From Streptomyces collinus Tu 365 (GTDB lineage: Bacteria; Actinomycetota; Actinomycetes; Streptomycetales; Streptomycetaceae): a stretch of DNA of 64,000 bases. Of this stretch, positions 26,235 to 34,264 are shown piece by piece (position 1 is the stretch's first letter; each line of letters opens with the position of its first letter). The notes under the pieces are model-generated. The model saw nothing but the letters and a program-made list of their open reading frames with translations, ran no database searches and had not been told where the DNA came from. The position numbers and the translations under genes were made by a program. The stretch is taken from positions 2,427,535 through 2,491,534 of the forward strand of contig NC_021985.1 in NCBI RefSeq assembly GCF_000444875.1, given 5' to 3'.

Positions 26235-26783
26235 ATGACTGACGGGTGGATGATCGACGTGCCCGGCGAGCGGGTGAGGGTGCGGGAACCGGGTCCGGCG
26301 GACGAGGGACCGCTGCTGACCCTGTTCGGGGAGTGCGAGGACTGGTTCCTCGCGGCCACGGGGCTGCCGTCGGGGCCGGGTGACGTGCAGAGCCTGTTCT
26401 ACGCGCTGCCGGAGGGCGCTCGCCCCGAGGACAAGGTGCTGCTGGTGCTGGAGCGGGACGGTGCGGTCGCGGGCCTGGTGGACGCCGTGCGGAATCATCC
26501 GGAGCCGGGCGCGGTGGCGGTGGGCCTGTTCCTGCTGGCGCCCTGGGCGCGGGGCCGCGGCCTGGGCCGTGCGCTGGCCGAGTCCCTGCTGGCCCGTGCC
26601 GGTGAGGTGCCCCTGGTCACGGCGACGGTCCCGGCCGGCTGGCGCTGCGGCGAGCGGTTCCTGGAACACCTCGGCTTCACCCTGCACGCCCCCTCCCCCA
26701 CCCCGCCCGAGCCCGGCAACCGCCGCCCGGGCCCCGGGGAAGGGGGCGTACGGCGAGCGGAGTTGCGCGTGCGGCGGGGTTGA
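26235..26783 (+). CDS. GNAT family N-acetyltransferase, 182 aa
   Basis: Acetyl-CoA-dependent acetyltransferase fold. Residues 16-60 resemble the GNAT N-terminal strand-helix (VRVREPGPADEGPLLTLF); the acetyl-CoA pyrophosphate loop is ARGRGLGRAL in LLAPWARGRGLGRAL, and the C-terminal FLEHLGF is the usual final strand. The acceptor is unknown. It is divergent from the decarboxylase gene with a 241-bp gap, so an acetyl transfer to the N-hydroxydiamine made next door is possible but unproven. ATG at 26235; no strong ribosome site. The tail after residue 155 is Pro/Gly/Arg-rich. Confidence 0.8.
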   Translation: MTDGWMIDVPGERVRVREPGPADEGPLLTLFGECEDWFLAATGLPSGPGDVQSLFYALPEGARPEDKVLLVLERDGAVAGLVDAVRNHPEPGAVAVGLFLLAPWARGRGLGRALAESLLARAGEVPLVTATVPAGWRCGERFLEHLGFTLHAPSPTPPEPGNRRPGPGEGGVRRAELRVRRG

Positions 26784-26790
26784 GCGGGGC

Positions 26791-26839
26791 CCCGGGGGTT
26801 CCGGGGGGACGGGACGCCCCCGTCCCCGAAACCCCCGGG
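26791..26839. terminator. Long hairpin terminator after GNAT gene
   Basis: Arms of about 21-23 nt beginning CCCGGGGG, with one mismatch and a 2-nt bulge, start 8 nt after the stop codon. Confidence 0.7.
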
Positions 26840-26850
26840 CGGTTCAAGGC

Positions 26851-26972
26851 CGGGCGTCCCGCCCACGGCCCGGCCCGGGCGACCCGGCGAAGGCCCGGCT
26901 CCGGGATGGTCGGGCGACCCGCCTGAAGCCCGGCTCGGGCGAAACGCCGGGTGACTCGCCTGAGGGGCGGCA
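26851..26972. repeat. Imperfect tandem repeats of about 30-37 bp
   Basis: Four degenerate copies of a unit like GGGCGACCCGCCTGAAGCC followed by CGGCTCGGGC begin near 26851, 26877, 26912 and 26949. They fill the space between the GNAT terminator and the 3' end of pepN. No coding function is apparent. Confidence 0.55.
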
Positions 26973-27034
26973 GGGCGGCGCCGGACGGCCCGGCCCGGCC
27001 CGGGGCTGTTCGTCTGCGGGCCGGTTAGGGGCGG

Positions 27035-29515
27035 TTACTCCCCGCGGACGCGGAGCGCGCGGGACAGGTCGTCCAGTTCGTCGACGAGCTTGCGGCGCAG
27101 GGCGACGTTCGGGTCGGCCTCGCGCAGGCATGCCTCGCCGAGGGCGAGGTTCTCGGCGTCGACGGCGTGGTGCGGGAAGGCCCAGCGGCCGGCGGCCGCC
27201 GCGATGGCGGGGCCGCGCCGTGCGGCGACCGCGACCGCGTCCTCGTAGTAGCGCGGGATGTACTCCCGGACCAGGTCGGCCTGCTCGGGCTGCCAGAAGC
27301 CGCGTGCGGTGGCGGTGAACAGGTAGTTGGAGAGGCCGTCGGTGGCGAACATGGCCTCCCAGGCGGCGCGCTTGGCCTCGGGGTCGGGCAGGGCGGCGCG
27401 GCAGGTGGCGGCGCCCTCCTGGCCGGCGGCGGACGGGTCGCGGTCCAGCTCGGCGGCGATGGCGGCCTCGTCGACGGCGCCGAGTACGGCGAGCCGGCCG
27501 AGGACGCGCCAGCGCAGCTCGGGGTCGAGCTCGGGTCCGCCGGGCACGGTGCCGTCGGCGAGCCAGGCGGCGATGGTGTCGGGGTGCGCGGAGACGTCGA
27601 TGAAGTGCCGTACGGCGAGCAGGCGCAGGCCGGGGTTGTCGCCGTCCTCGGTGCGGCGCAGCAGGTCGCGGCAGAGGGAGCCGAGGGTGGCGAGGGCCGC
27701 GGGGCGGTCCCCGGCCTTCAGGTAGCGGTCGGCGACGTGGGCGGAGGCGAAGGCGAGGACGCCCTGCACGAGGGCCAGATCGGTCTCCAGCGGGAGGTGG
27801 GCGCGGGCCGTCTCCAGGTAGGCGGTGGGTGCGAGTTCGCCGTCGCGGACGGCGTCCCTCAGGGCGTTCCAGACCACCGCGCGGGTGAGCGGGTCCGGCA
27901 GCCCGGACAGGCTCGTGCGGAGCGTCTCGAACGACTCGGCGTCGAAGCGGATCTTGGCGTAGGTCAGGTCGCCGTCGTTGAGGACGAGCAGCGCGGGGCG
28001 CTTGCCGATGGGCTGCGGGGCGGTCTGCGGGACGTCGAGGCCGATGCGCTCGCGCAGGATGAGGCCGCCCTCGTCGGTGAGGTCGCGGTCGTACAGGCCG
28101 GCGGTTACGCGGTGCGGGCGGCTGCCGACGCGGTCGACGGTCAGGGCGCAGGTGCCGTCGGCGGCCTCGATCACCGGGGTGAGGGTGTCGACGCCGGTGG
28201 TGCGCAGCCAGGCCTCGGCCCAGGCGTGCACGTCGCGCTCGGTGGCGGCGGCGAGGGAGTCGATGAAGTCGGCGAGGGTGGCGTTGGCGAAGCGGTGCCG
28301 CTTGAAGTGGATGTTGATGCCGGCGAGGAAGTCCTTCTCGCCGAGCCAGGCCACGAGCTGGCGCAGCGCGGAGGCGCCCTTGGCGTAGGAGATGCCGTCG
28401 AAGTTGAGCAGGGCGGAGGCGGAGTCGTCGACCTGGTCCGGGGCGACCGGGTGGGTGGACGGGCGCTGGTCGGCGTCGTAGCCCCAGGACTTGCGGGCGA
28501 CCCCGAAGTCGATCCAGGTGTCGGTGAAGCGGGTGGCCTCGGCGGTGGTCTGGTAGCCCATGTACTCGGCGAAGGACTCGTTCAGCCAGATGTCGTCCCA
28601 CCACCTGAGGGTGACGAGGTCGCCGAACCACATGTGGGCCATCTCGTGCGCGATGACCATGGCGCGGGTCTGCCGCTCGGTGTCGGTGACGGCGGAGCGG
28701 AAGACGAACTCGTCGCGGAAGGTCACCAGGCCGGGGTTCTCCATGGCGCCGGCGTTGAACTCGGGGACGAACGCCTGGTCGTAGGAGTCGAACGGGTAGG
28801 GCTCCTCGAACTTCTCGTGGTAGCGGTCGAAGCACGCGCGCGTGACCTCGAAGAGTTCGTCGGTGTCGGCGTCGAGGTGGGCCGCGAGGGAGCGGCGGCA
28901 GTGCAGGCCGAAGGGCAGGCCGCGGTGCTCGGTGCGCACGGAGTGCCAGGGGCCGGCGGCGACGGCGACGAGGTAGGTGGAGATCGGCGGGGTCGGGGCG
29001 GCCCGCCAGCGGCCCTCGCCGAGGTGCTCGGTGATGCCGTTGGCGAGGACGGTCCAGCCCTCGGGCGCGGTGACGGTGAGTTCGAAGACGGCCTTCAGGT
29101 CGGGCTGGTCGAAGGCCGGGAAGACGCGCTGGACGTCGTCCAGGAACATCTGGGTGTAGACGTACGTCTCGCCGTCGGTGGGGTCGGTGAAGCGGTGCAT
29201 GCCCTCACCGGTGTGGGAGTAGGGCATGGCGGTGTCGATGCGCAGTTCGTGTTCGCCGGCGGTGAGGCCGCGCAGGGGCAGCCGTTCCTCGTGCAGCGAC
29301 TCGGGGTCCAGGGGCTGCCCGTCCAGCGTGACGCTGCGCAGCTCGGCCGGCTTCAGCTCGACGAACGTGTCCCCGGCGGTCCGCGCGGTGAACCTGATCA
29401 CGGTGCGGGAGTCGAAGGTCTCGTCCCCGGTGGTCAGGTCGAGCTCGACCGTGTAGCGGTGGACGTCGAGGAACTGTGCTCGGAGCTGCGCTTCGTCGCG
29501 CGTGATGACGGACAT
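27035..29515 (-). CDS. pepN: Aminopeptidase N (M1 family), 826 aa
   Basis: Zinc aminopeptidase releasing N-terminal residues from peptides in the cytosol. GAMEN at 256-260 recognises the free amine; HEMAH at 290-294 with Glu313 (WLNESFAEYMG) forms the zinc site. The C-terminal ERAP1-like helical domain covers about 520-810. Length is typical for actinobacterial PepN. The ATG at 29515 lacks a clear ribosome site. It lies 81 nt downstream of the chorismate mutase gene in the same direction and may share its transcript. Confidence 0.96.
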   Translation of the reverse strand: MSVITRDEAQLRAQFLDVHRYTVELDLTTGDETFDSRTVIRFTARTAGDTFVELKPAELRSVTLDGQPLDPESLHEERLPLRGLTAGEHELRIDTAMPYSHTGEGMHRFTDPTDGETYVYTQMFLDDVQRVFPAFDQPDLKAVFELTVTAPEGWTVLANGITEHLGEGRWRAAPTPPISTYLVAVAAGPWHSVRTEHRGLPFGLHCRRSLAAHLDADTDELFEVTRACFDRYHEKFEEPYPFDSYDQAFVPEFNAGAMENPGLVTFRDEFVFRSAVTDTERQTRAMVIAHEMAHMWFGDLVTLRWWDDIWLNESFAEYMGYQTTAEATRFTDTWIDFGVARKSWGYDADQRPSTHPVAPDQVDDSASALLNFDGISYAKGASALRQLVAWLGEKDFLAGINIHFKRHRFANATLADFIDSLAAATERDVHAWAEAWLRTTGVDTLTPVIEAADGTCALTVDRVGSRPHRVTAGLYDRDLTDEGGLILRERIGLDVPQTAPQPIGKRPALLVLNDGDLTYAKIRFDAESFETLRTSLSGLPDPLTRAVVWNALRDAVRDGELAPTAYLETARAHLPLETDLALVQGVLAFASAHVADRYLKAGDRPAALATLGSLCRDLLRRTEDGDNPGLRLLAVRHFIDVSAHPDTIAAWLADGTVPGGPELDPELRWRVLGRLAVLGAVDEAAIAAELDRDPSAAGQEGAATCRAALPDPEAKRAAWEAMFATDGLSNYLFTATARGFWQPEQADLVREYIPRYYEDAVAVAARRGPAIAAAAGRWAFPHHAVDAENLALGEACLREADPNVALRRKLVDELDDLSRALRVRGE

Positions 29516-29596
29516 GCAGCCATGCTGCCTGATGGAACTGACAGCGCACAGGGCTGGATCGGTACACGCCTTTTGTCCTGATCCCGCCCTGCCGGG

Positions 29597-29947
29597 TCAG
29601 CCGGTGGTGTCGGGCTGCCCGTTGGCGGTGTCCTCGGCGATGGACTCGTGGTGCCGGATCACCTCGGCGATGATGAAGTTGAGGAACTTCTCGGCGAACG
29701 CCGGATCGAGCTTGGCGCTCTCGGCGAGGCGGCGCAGCCGCTCGATCTGGCGCGACTCGCGGGCCGGGTCGGCGGGGGGCAGCTGGTGCACCGCCTTGAG
29801 CCGGCCGACCTGCTGGGTGCACTTGAAGCGCTCGGCGAGCATGTGGACGACGGCCGCGTCGATGTTGTCGATGCTGTCGCGCAGTCGTTCGAGTTCCAGG
29901 CGGACCGCGGGGTCGACGTCACCGGTTCCGGTGTTGCTGATGGTCAT
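29597..29947 (-). CDS. Chorismate mutase (AroQ type), 116 aa
   Basis: Rearranges chorismate to prephenate for phenylalanine and tyrosine synthesis. All-helical AroQ domain: LERLRDSIDNIDAAVVHML (active-site Arg and helix 1), AERFKCTQQVGRLKA, then RESRQIERLRRLAESAKL and FLNFIIAEVIRHHE. No regulatory domain is attached. The ATG at 29947 is the first plausible start; the frame continues upstream only as a shadow of the HEVTH gene. It is probably cotranscribed with pepN. Confidence 0.9.
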   Translation of the reverse strand: MTISNTGTGDVDPAVRLELERLRDSIDNIDAAVVHMLAERFKCTQQVGRLKAVHQLPPADPARESRQIERLRRLAESAKLDPAFAEKFLNFIIAEVIRHHESIAEDTANGQPDTTG

Positions 29948-30097
29948 GGGCGCCCACCCTAAGGGGCCGGGCGGCTCACGATCACCGGCGGTCAGCATGC
30001 GGTCAGCGCGCGCTCGGCGGGCGCGTCGCGCCCCGGCGAGAACCCGCTGCCGCCCGCTTAGAGTGGAAGGGCATTCCGGGCGTCTTGGGGGTCGGAC

Positions 30098-30979
30098 GTG
30101 GCGAACGGTGGACCGGTCGAGCACGGCTACCCGCACCTGGAGACGGTGCGGGCCGCCATCACCGCGTTGTACCGGCGGTTGTCGTACGACACCGTCCAGG
30201 CGTTCGCGGCCAGCGTGGCCCCCGCCGACGTGGCGTTCTGCGACACGGACGACCTGCATCTGGGGGCGCAGCGCGTGGCCCGCGAGATCGTCCGGCACTT
30301 CCGGCTGCCGGACGCCCGGCTGATCGTCGGATTCCGGGAGATGACCCACGCGGCCCATGTGGAACTGGCGGCGGGGCCCGAGTACTTCGTCGAGCTGAAC
30401 GACCGCTTCCGCACCCACCGCAGGGACATCGGCGCGGCGCTGGCCCACGAGGTCACGCACGTCTATCTGCACCGCCTCGACCTCGCGTTCCCCACCACGG
30501 CGGAGAACGAGATCCTGACGGACACGGTGGCGACCTACCTGGGAGCGGGCTGGCTGCTGCTGGACGCGTACCGCGAGGACGGGGTGTCGTCCCAGAAGCT
30601 CGGTTACCTCACGCCGGAGGAGTTCGGCTACGTGCTGGCGAAGCGGTCCCTGTTCTTCGGCGAGGACCCGTCCGTGTGGTTCACCAGCGCGCAGGCCTAC
30701 ACGGCCTACGCCCGGGGTCTGGACCGGGCCCGGCAGGACGGACGGCAGCCGCCGCTGACCGCGGCCGGCTGGGCGGGCCGCCGGCGCTACGCCCACGACC
30801 GCCGCCATGTCTCCGGGGTGCCGCCGACGGCGCCCTACTCCTTCTCGCCCGACCCGGCCGGCCGGCTTCGCGTCTCCTTCCCCTGCCCGACCTGCCACCA
30901 GCGGATCAGGGTGCCGGTCCGGGGCCGGGTACGGGCGAGGTGCGCGCTGTGCCGGACGGTGCTGGAGTGCGACACCTAG
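30098..30979 (+). CDS. Putative zinc metallopeptidase (HEVTH) with C-terminal zinc ribbon, 293 aa
   Basis: An HExxH motif, HEVTH at 117-121, is followed by Glu138 in ENEILTD as a possible third ligand, which suggests a gluzincin-like site. Before it lies a helical N-terminal region; after it a region with an aromatic patch (SAQAYTAYARGLDRA). The last 40 residues hold two Cys-x2-Cys pairs (CPTCHQR, CALCRT), a zinc ribbon. No signal peptide, so it is likely intracellular. I do not recognise the family. GTG at 30098 with GGGGG upstream. Protease activity is inferred from the motif only. Confidence 0.8.
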   Translation: MANGGPVEHGYPHLETVRAAITALYRRLSYDTVQAFAASVAPADVAFCDTDDLHLGAQRVAREIVRHFRLPDARLIVGFREMTHAAHVELAAGPEYFVELNDRFRTHRRDIGAALAHEVTHVYLHRLDLAFPTTAENEILTDTVATYLGAGWLLLDAYREDGVSSQKLGYLTPEEFGYVLAKRSLFFGEDPSVWFTSAQAYTAYARGLDRARQDGRQPPLTAAGWAGRRRYAHDRRHVSGVPPTAPYSFSPDPAGRLRVSFPCPTCHQRIRVPVRGRVRARCALCRTVLECDT

Positions 30980-31056
30980 TACCGCGCGCCGCGCGATCCC
31001 AATACCACGTGGACGGCCTGTCGATCAAGGTGAGACAGCGGTTCTTCAGCGTCGCA

Positions 31057-31103
31057 TGCTGTGGTTCAGGTACGGAGAACACCGCAGTGCCCGAACCACA
31101 GCA
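31057..31103. terminator. Inverted repeat, probable terminator of the island operon
   Basis: An 11-bp perfect inverted repeat (TGCTGTGGTTC and its complement) separated by 25 nt lies 10 nt past the stop of the small membrane gene on the minus strand and 78 nt past the HEVTH gene on the plus strand. Confidence 0.45.
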
Positions 31104-31112
31104 ATTGCACGA

Positions 31113-31295
31113 CTAACTCTTAGGCTTCACCCAGCCGAGCGCAAAGAAGACAACCCCCGCTACGAAGGCCGCCGATCCGAAGATCTTCGCGTAATTCCCC
31201 GAAGAGTGAAGTTGAGCAAAGAATGAGATCAGAGCAAGGAGAACCAGGACCCCAACGGTCGTCGCGGCCACGGCCTGCTTTATTGCTGGACTCAT
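31113..31295 (-). CDS. Small two-helix membrane protein, 60 aa (possible immunity protein)
   Basis: MSPAIKQAVAATTVGVLVLL starts a first transmembrane helix (about 9-27); a short polar loop (HSSGNYAK) separates it from a second helix (about 35-54), ending in the basic tail WVKPKS. No family recognised. A GGAGAC ribosome site lies 8 nt before the ATG. It follows the secreted protein gene by 15 nt in the same direction. Size, topology and pairing resemble the immunity partners of membrane-active bacteriocins, but that is inference. The gene is clearly lower in G+C than the backbone. Confidence 0.7.
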   Translation of the reverse strand: MSPAIKQAVAATTVGVLVLLALISFFAQLHSSGNYAKIFGSAAFVAGVVFFALGWVKPKS

Positions 31296-31310
31296 TAGAG
31301 TGTCTCCATG

Positions 31311-32018
31311 TCAGCCAAACGGGTTACAAACGAACGTGCCAGGGCCGATCGTCCCGACCCAGTACAGAATTGTCCAACCGTCCTTGTGCTGACAGACCTG
31401 TATCGCCCCCGCCGCGATCCCCAGTGCCGCAGCCACGATACCGGCGGTGCGTCCCCCGCCGAGCAGGCTGGCAAGTGTCGCGGCACCGGAACCGGTCCAG
31501 GCACCACCTTCCACCTTGTTGGTCAGCCAGCTGTCTAGCCCCACCTCGATGCCGTACCAGTGAGTCTTGATGTACCCGTACTTGGGGTGAGCGGCGACCC
31601 CCGCGACTGACCCGGTGATGCCTACGGGCCCCTCACTGGGTGCAGTTGTCGCCACTCCCTCATCCGACATCACGAGCTTGCCACTCTTGATGTCATCGCT
31701 GACGGCGTCGATGTAGGCGTTGAGCTTGTCGAGGTCAGCCTGCGGCACATTGGCCAGCACCGAGGCGGGGGCGTCGATGCGGTACCCCTCCTGCGAGTAT
31801 GTGACGTAGCCGTTTAGTACATGCAGCGGGCTGGAGGACGGTGCAGCCTCGGCCGAAGGAACCGGCGTGAGTGAAGTCTGCTGGTACTGGGCTGCAGCGG
31901 TGGCGAAGTGAGTGGCGTTCGTAGCCGCAGCTGCCGTGCCGGCCGACCCCCCGATAAGCGCGCCCGTCATCGTTATGGCCATTGCCAGAATGGCGGCGCG
32001 CGAAATCCTTATGTTCAA
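31311..32018 (-). CDS. Secreted bacteriocin-like protein with Gly/Ala-rich hydrophobic C-terminus, 235 aa
   Basis: The signal peptide (MNIRISRAAILAMAITM, cleavage after the AGTAAA region) is followed by a Ser/Pro/Ala spacer and a mixed domain (YVTYSQEGYRIDAPASVLANV). The last 90 residues are striking: HWYGIEVGLDSWLTNKV, then a long Gly/Ala-rich hydrophobic stretch (GIVAAALGIAAGAIQVC) and WTILYWVGTIG with a final Cys, giving two cysteines that could pair. This resembles membrane-inserting toxin tails. The TTG at 32018 was chosen because GGGGG lies 5 nt upstream and the signal peptide then looks normal; ATG 32030 and TTG 32048 are alternatives. Function unproven. Confidence 0.7.
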   Translation of the reverse strand: MNIRISRAAILAMAITMTGALIGGSAGTAAAATNATHFATAAAQYQQTSLTPVPSAEAAPSSSPLHVLNGYVTYSQEGYRIDAPASVLANVPQADLDKLNAYIDAVSDDIKSGKLVMSDEGVATTAPSEGPVGITGSVAGVAAHPKYGYIKTHWYGIEVGLDSWLTNKVEGGAWTGSGAATLASLLGGGRTAGIVAAALGIAAGAIQVCQHKDGWTILYWVGTIGPGTFVCNPFG

Positions 32019-32080
32019 AACTTCCCCCATTTGTGCGCCAAAATCCAAGTACAGCGATTTCGACGACTCTCAATGACAGC

Positions 32081-32205
32081 CGGTCAAGCTCGTCATGCAC
32101 CCGCCATGCAGAGGTGCGACGAGGATCTTGTCATGGCGTCAAATGTTCCGTCAAGCGTTCGATCCAGTAACCGGAAAGCCTGGCATTTTGATTGAGCGGT
32201 CAAGC
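32081..32205. repeat. Three copies of a CGGTCAAGC-like 9-mer
   Basis: Copies at 32081-32089 and 32197-32205 (both CGGTCAAGC) and 32148-32156 (one change, CCGTCAAGC). On the minus strand each reads GCTTGACSG, so they could be -35 elements or a repressor site for the secreted-protein gene. Confidence 0.4.
32125..32154 (-). promoter_or_regulatory. Candidate promoter for the secreted-protein operon
   Basis: On the minus strand a TTGACG (-35 type, 32149-32154) and CAAGAT (-10 type, 32125-32130) are spaced by 18 nt, which would give a leader of about 100 nt before the TTG start at 32018. Confidence 0.35.
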
Positions 32206-32469
32206 AGAATACCTAATTCTTATATGCGGGACTGAGTAGCCGGGCCAGCCACTCAGTACTCTTCAACGGCGCCGACGAGGTCACGAGACACGCCGCTGCT
32301 GGTGGCCGCTGCGGTGTTCTACACCGGAAGCCAGCGCGGAGCCGATCAGGCCCCGCTACCCGGCGTGTGACGGTCAGTCCTCCTCATCGCCGGTGTCCCG
32401 GGCGGTGCCGTTCTGGCGGTCCCAGGCCCTGCCTGCCGCGACCATGGCGATGCCGGCCAGCGGGCCGAC

Positions 32470-33241
32470 CTCGTGGGCCGGCAGTACACCGGAACCTCCG
32501 GAAAGATCGACAACTGCCAGATCGGGGTGTTCGCCGCCTATGCCACCAGCTCCGGCCGGGCTCTGGTGGACCGGGAGCTGTATCTGCCCAAAGCCTGGAC
32601 GTCCGATCGTGACCGCTGCCGGGCGGCGAAGATCCCCGATGAACGCGGCTTCGCTACCAAGGGAGAGCTGGCCCGGGGCATCGTCCGCCGCTGCATGGCC
32701 GCTGGTCTGCCCGCCAAGTGGGTCACCGCGGATGAGGCCTATGGGCAGGACTGGCACTTTCGCCGCCTGCTCGAGCAGCTCGACATCGGCTATGTGGTGG
32801 CGGTGCCCAAGTCGCAGCAGATCAAGTCCCTGGCCGGCATCTGGCGCATCGACCAGCTCATCGACGAAGCACCCGGTGATGCCTGGCAGCGGCTGTCCTG
32901 CGGTGACGGGGCCAAGGGTCCACGGGTCTACGACTGGGCCGCAGCCAAGTTGCCTGCCAACCTGATCTTCGACCCCGATCCGCCGACCCATCACCGCTGG
33001 GTGATGGCCCGCCGCAGCCTGTCCGACCCTGGGCTGCAGAAACGGATCAGCCTCGGTCCCGCTCACCGTGGCAGAGATACGGCGGCTCCTGGATGCTCTC
33101 CTGCCCCACCCGCGAGCCGACCGCGATCCAGTCACCCACGCGCTGAAGTGGTCGGCCTGGAGAAGACGCCGCCGGGCCGTCGCCCGCCGCTGCCATTACC
33201 GAAAACGCAGCTCAGGACACGATCCGCTGCTGGAGTACTAG
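32470..33241 (+). pseudogene. Degenerate IS701-family transposase
   Basis: From about 32470 the frame reads RQYTGTSGKIDNCQIGVF, then VDRELYLPKAWTSDRDRC and WVTADEAYGQDWHFR, the DDE core of IS701-type transposases. The N-terminal third is absent. At about 33010-33055 the frame breaks: the C-terminal family segment (LTVAEIRRLLDALLP, WSAWRRRRRAVARRCHYRK) continues one frame over and stops at 33241, and the intervening catalytic-Glu part is missing, so there is also a deletion. Certainly inactive. I could not find its terminal repeats. It borders the low-GC island and the steroid-catabolism cluster. Confidence 0.85.
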
Positions 33242-33352
33242 ACCGTGTCCGCAAAGTCCCGCCGTCCGGATCGGGCCGTACTCCCTGCTCCCGGGCCACG
33301 GAGGATTCCGGGCCGCATCACGCCGCCGCCCGGGCCGTGCGCCTCGCGGGCC

Positions 33353-34264
33353 TCATTCCCTGGCGCCGTACACCGCTCCCGGCGGCTCGGCCCGCGCCAC
33401 CAGCTTCAGCGCGGTGTCGCCCGCCTCGGCCGGGGTCCGGCGGGCGCCCGTGTCGGCCGAGGGGCCCGGGCGCCAGCCCTCCATGACGGTGATCCGGCCG
33501 CCCTCCGCCCCGAACACGCGGCCGGTCACGCCCGCGCTCCCGGCGGAGCCGAGCCAGACGACCAGCGGGGAGACGTTCTCGGGGGCCATGGCGTCGAAGC
33601 CCGTGTCCGGTGCGGCCATGGCCGCGGCGAAGACGCGTTCCGTCATGCGGGTGCGGGCGGCCGGGGCGACGGCGTTGACCTGGACGCCGTAGCGGGCGAG
33701 TTCGGCCGCCGCGACGAGGGTCAGGCCGACGATCCCGGCCTTGGCGGCGCTGTAGTTGCCCTGCCCGACCGAGCCCAGCAGGCCGGCTCCGCTGCTGGTG
33801 TTGACGATCCGGGCCACGGGTGGGCGGCCGGCCCCGGCCTCGGCCCGCCAGTGCGCGGCGGCGTGCCGGAGAGGCAGGAAGTGCCCCTTGAGGTGCACGC
33901 GGAGCACGGCGTCCCAGTCGTCCTCGTCGAGGTTGACGAGCATGCGGTCGCGCAGGAAGCCCGCGTTGTTGACGAGGGTGTCGAGCCGGCCGTACGTCTC
34001 GACGGCGGTCCTGATCAAGGAGGCGGCCCCCTCGGCCGTCGCCACGTCCCCGCCGTGCGCGACGGCCTCGCCGCCCGCCCGCCGGATCTCCGCGGCGACG
34101 GCCGCCGCCGGGCTGTCGGGGCCGGGGGTCCCGTCCGGCCCGACGCCGAGGTCGTTGACGACGACCCGGGCGCCCTCGGCGGCGAAGGCGAGGGCGTGCG
34201 CCCGGCCCAGCCCCCGTCCGGCGCCGGTGACGACGACGACGCGTCCCGCGCAGATTCCGGTCAT
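33353..34264 (-). CDS. Short-chain dehydrogenase/reductase (Rv3548c-like, KstR2-regulon type), 303 aa
   Basis: Classical SDR: cofactor motif TGAGRGLGR near residue 13, LVNNAGF, and the catalytic Ser...Tyr-x3-Lys set in NTSSGAG and NYSAAKAG. The long form with a VVVNDLGVGPDGTPG loop is the 17-beta-HSD4-like subgroup used in acyl-CoA catabolism. Its ATG overlaps the stop of the other SDR by 4 nt (ATGA), so they are coupled. Position at the edge of the echA20-ipdAB-ipdC cluster matches the mycobacterial gene order that I recall (Rv3548c, Rv3549c). Exact substrate unknown. Confidence 0.88.
   Translation of the reverse strand: MTGICAGRVVVVTGAGRGLGRAHALAFAAEGARVVVNDLGVGPDGTPGPDSPAAAVAAEIRRAGGEAVAHGGDVATAEGAASLIRTAVETYGRLDTLVNNAGFLRDRMLVNLDEDDWDAVLRVHLKGHFLPLRHAAAHWRAEAGAGRPPVARIVNTSSGAGLLGSVGQGNYSAAKAGIVGLTLVAAAELARYGVQVNAVAPAARTRMTERVFAAAMAAPDTGFDAMAPENVSPLVVWLGSAGSAGVTGRVFGAEGGRITVMEGWRPGPSADTGARRTPAEAGDTALKLVARAEPPGAVYGARE

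Larger units (their letters stand above)
32019..32469. other. AT-richer intergenic region upstream of the secreted protein
   Basis: 450 bp with markedly lower G+C and no convincing gene. It holds a candidate minus-strand promoter (32125-32154) and three copies of a CGGTCAAGC-like 9-mer. On the minus strand an open frame ends at 32374 with GIAMVAAGRAWDRQNG; it might be the tail of an eroded gene but I cannot identify it. Confidence 0.4.

Noticed and set aside
23232..26783. Complete desferrioxamine (desABCD) operon
   Set aside because: Only desA- and desB-like genes are present; no acyltransferase plus NIS synthetase, and no iron box upstream.
26851..26972. CRISPR array
   Set aside because: The repeats are degenerate, directly adjoining and without spacers, and no cas genes are present anywhere in the window.
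32374..33135. Minus-strand open frame across the IS701 relic as a gene
   Set aside because: Most of it is antisense to recognisable transposase sequence; only the last 30 codons are unexplained.
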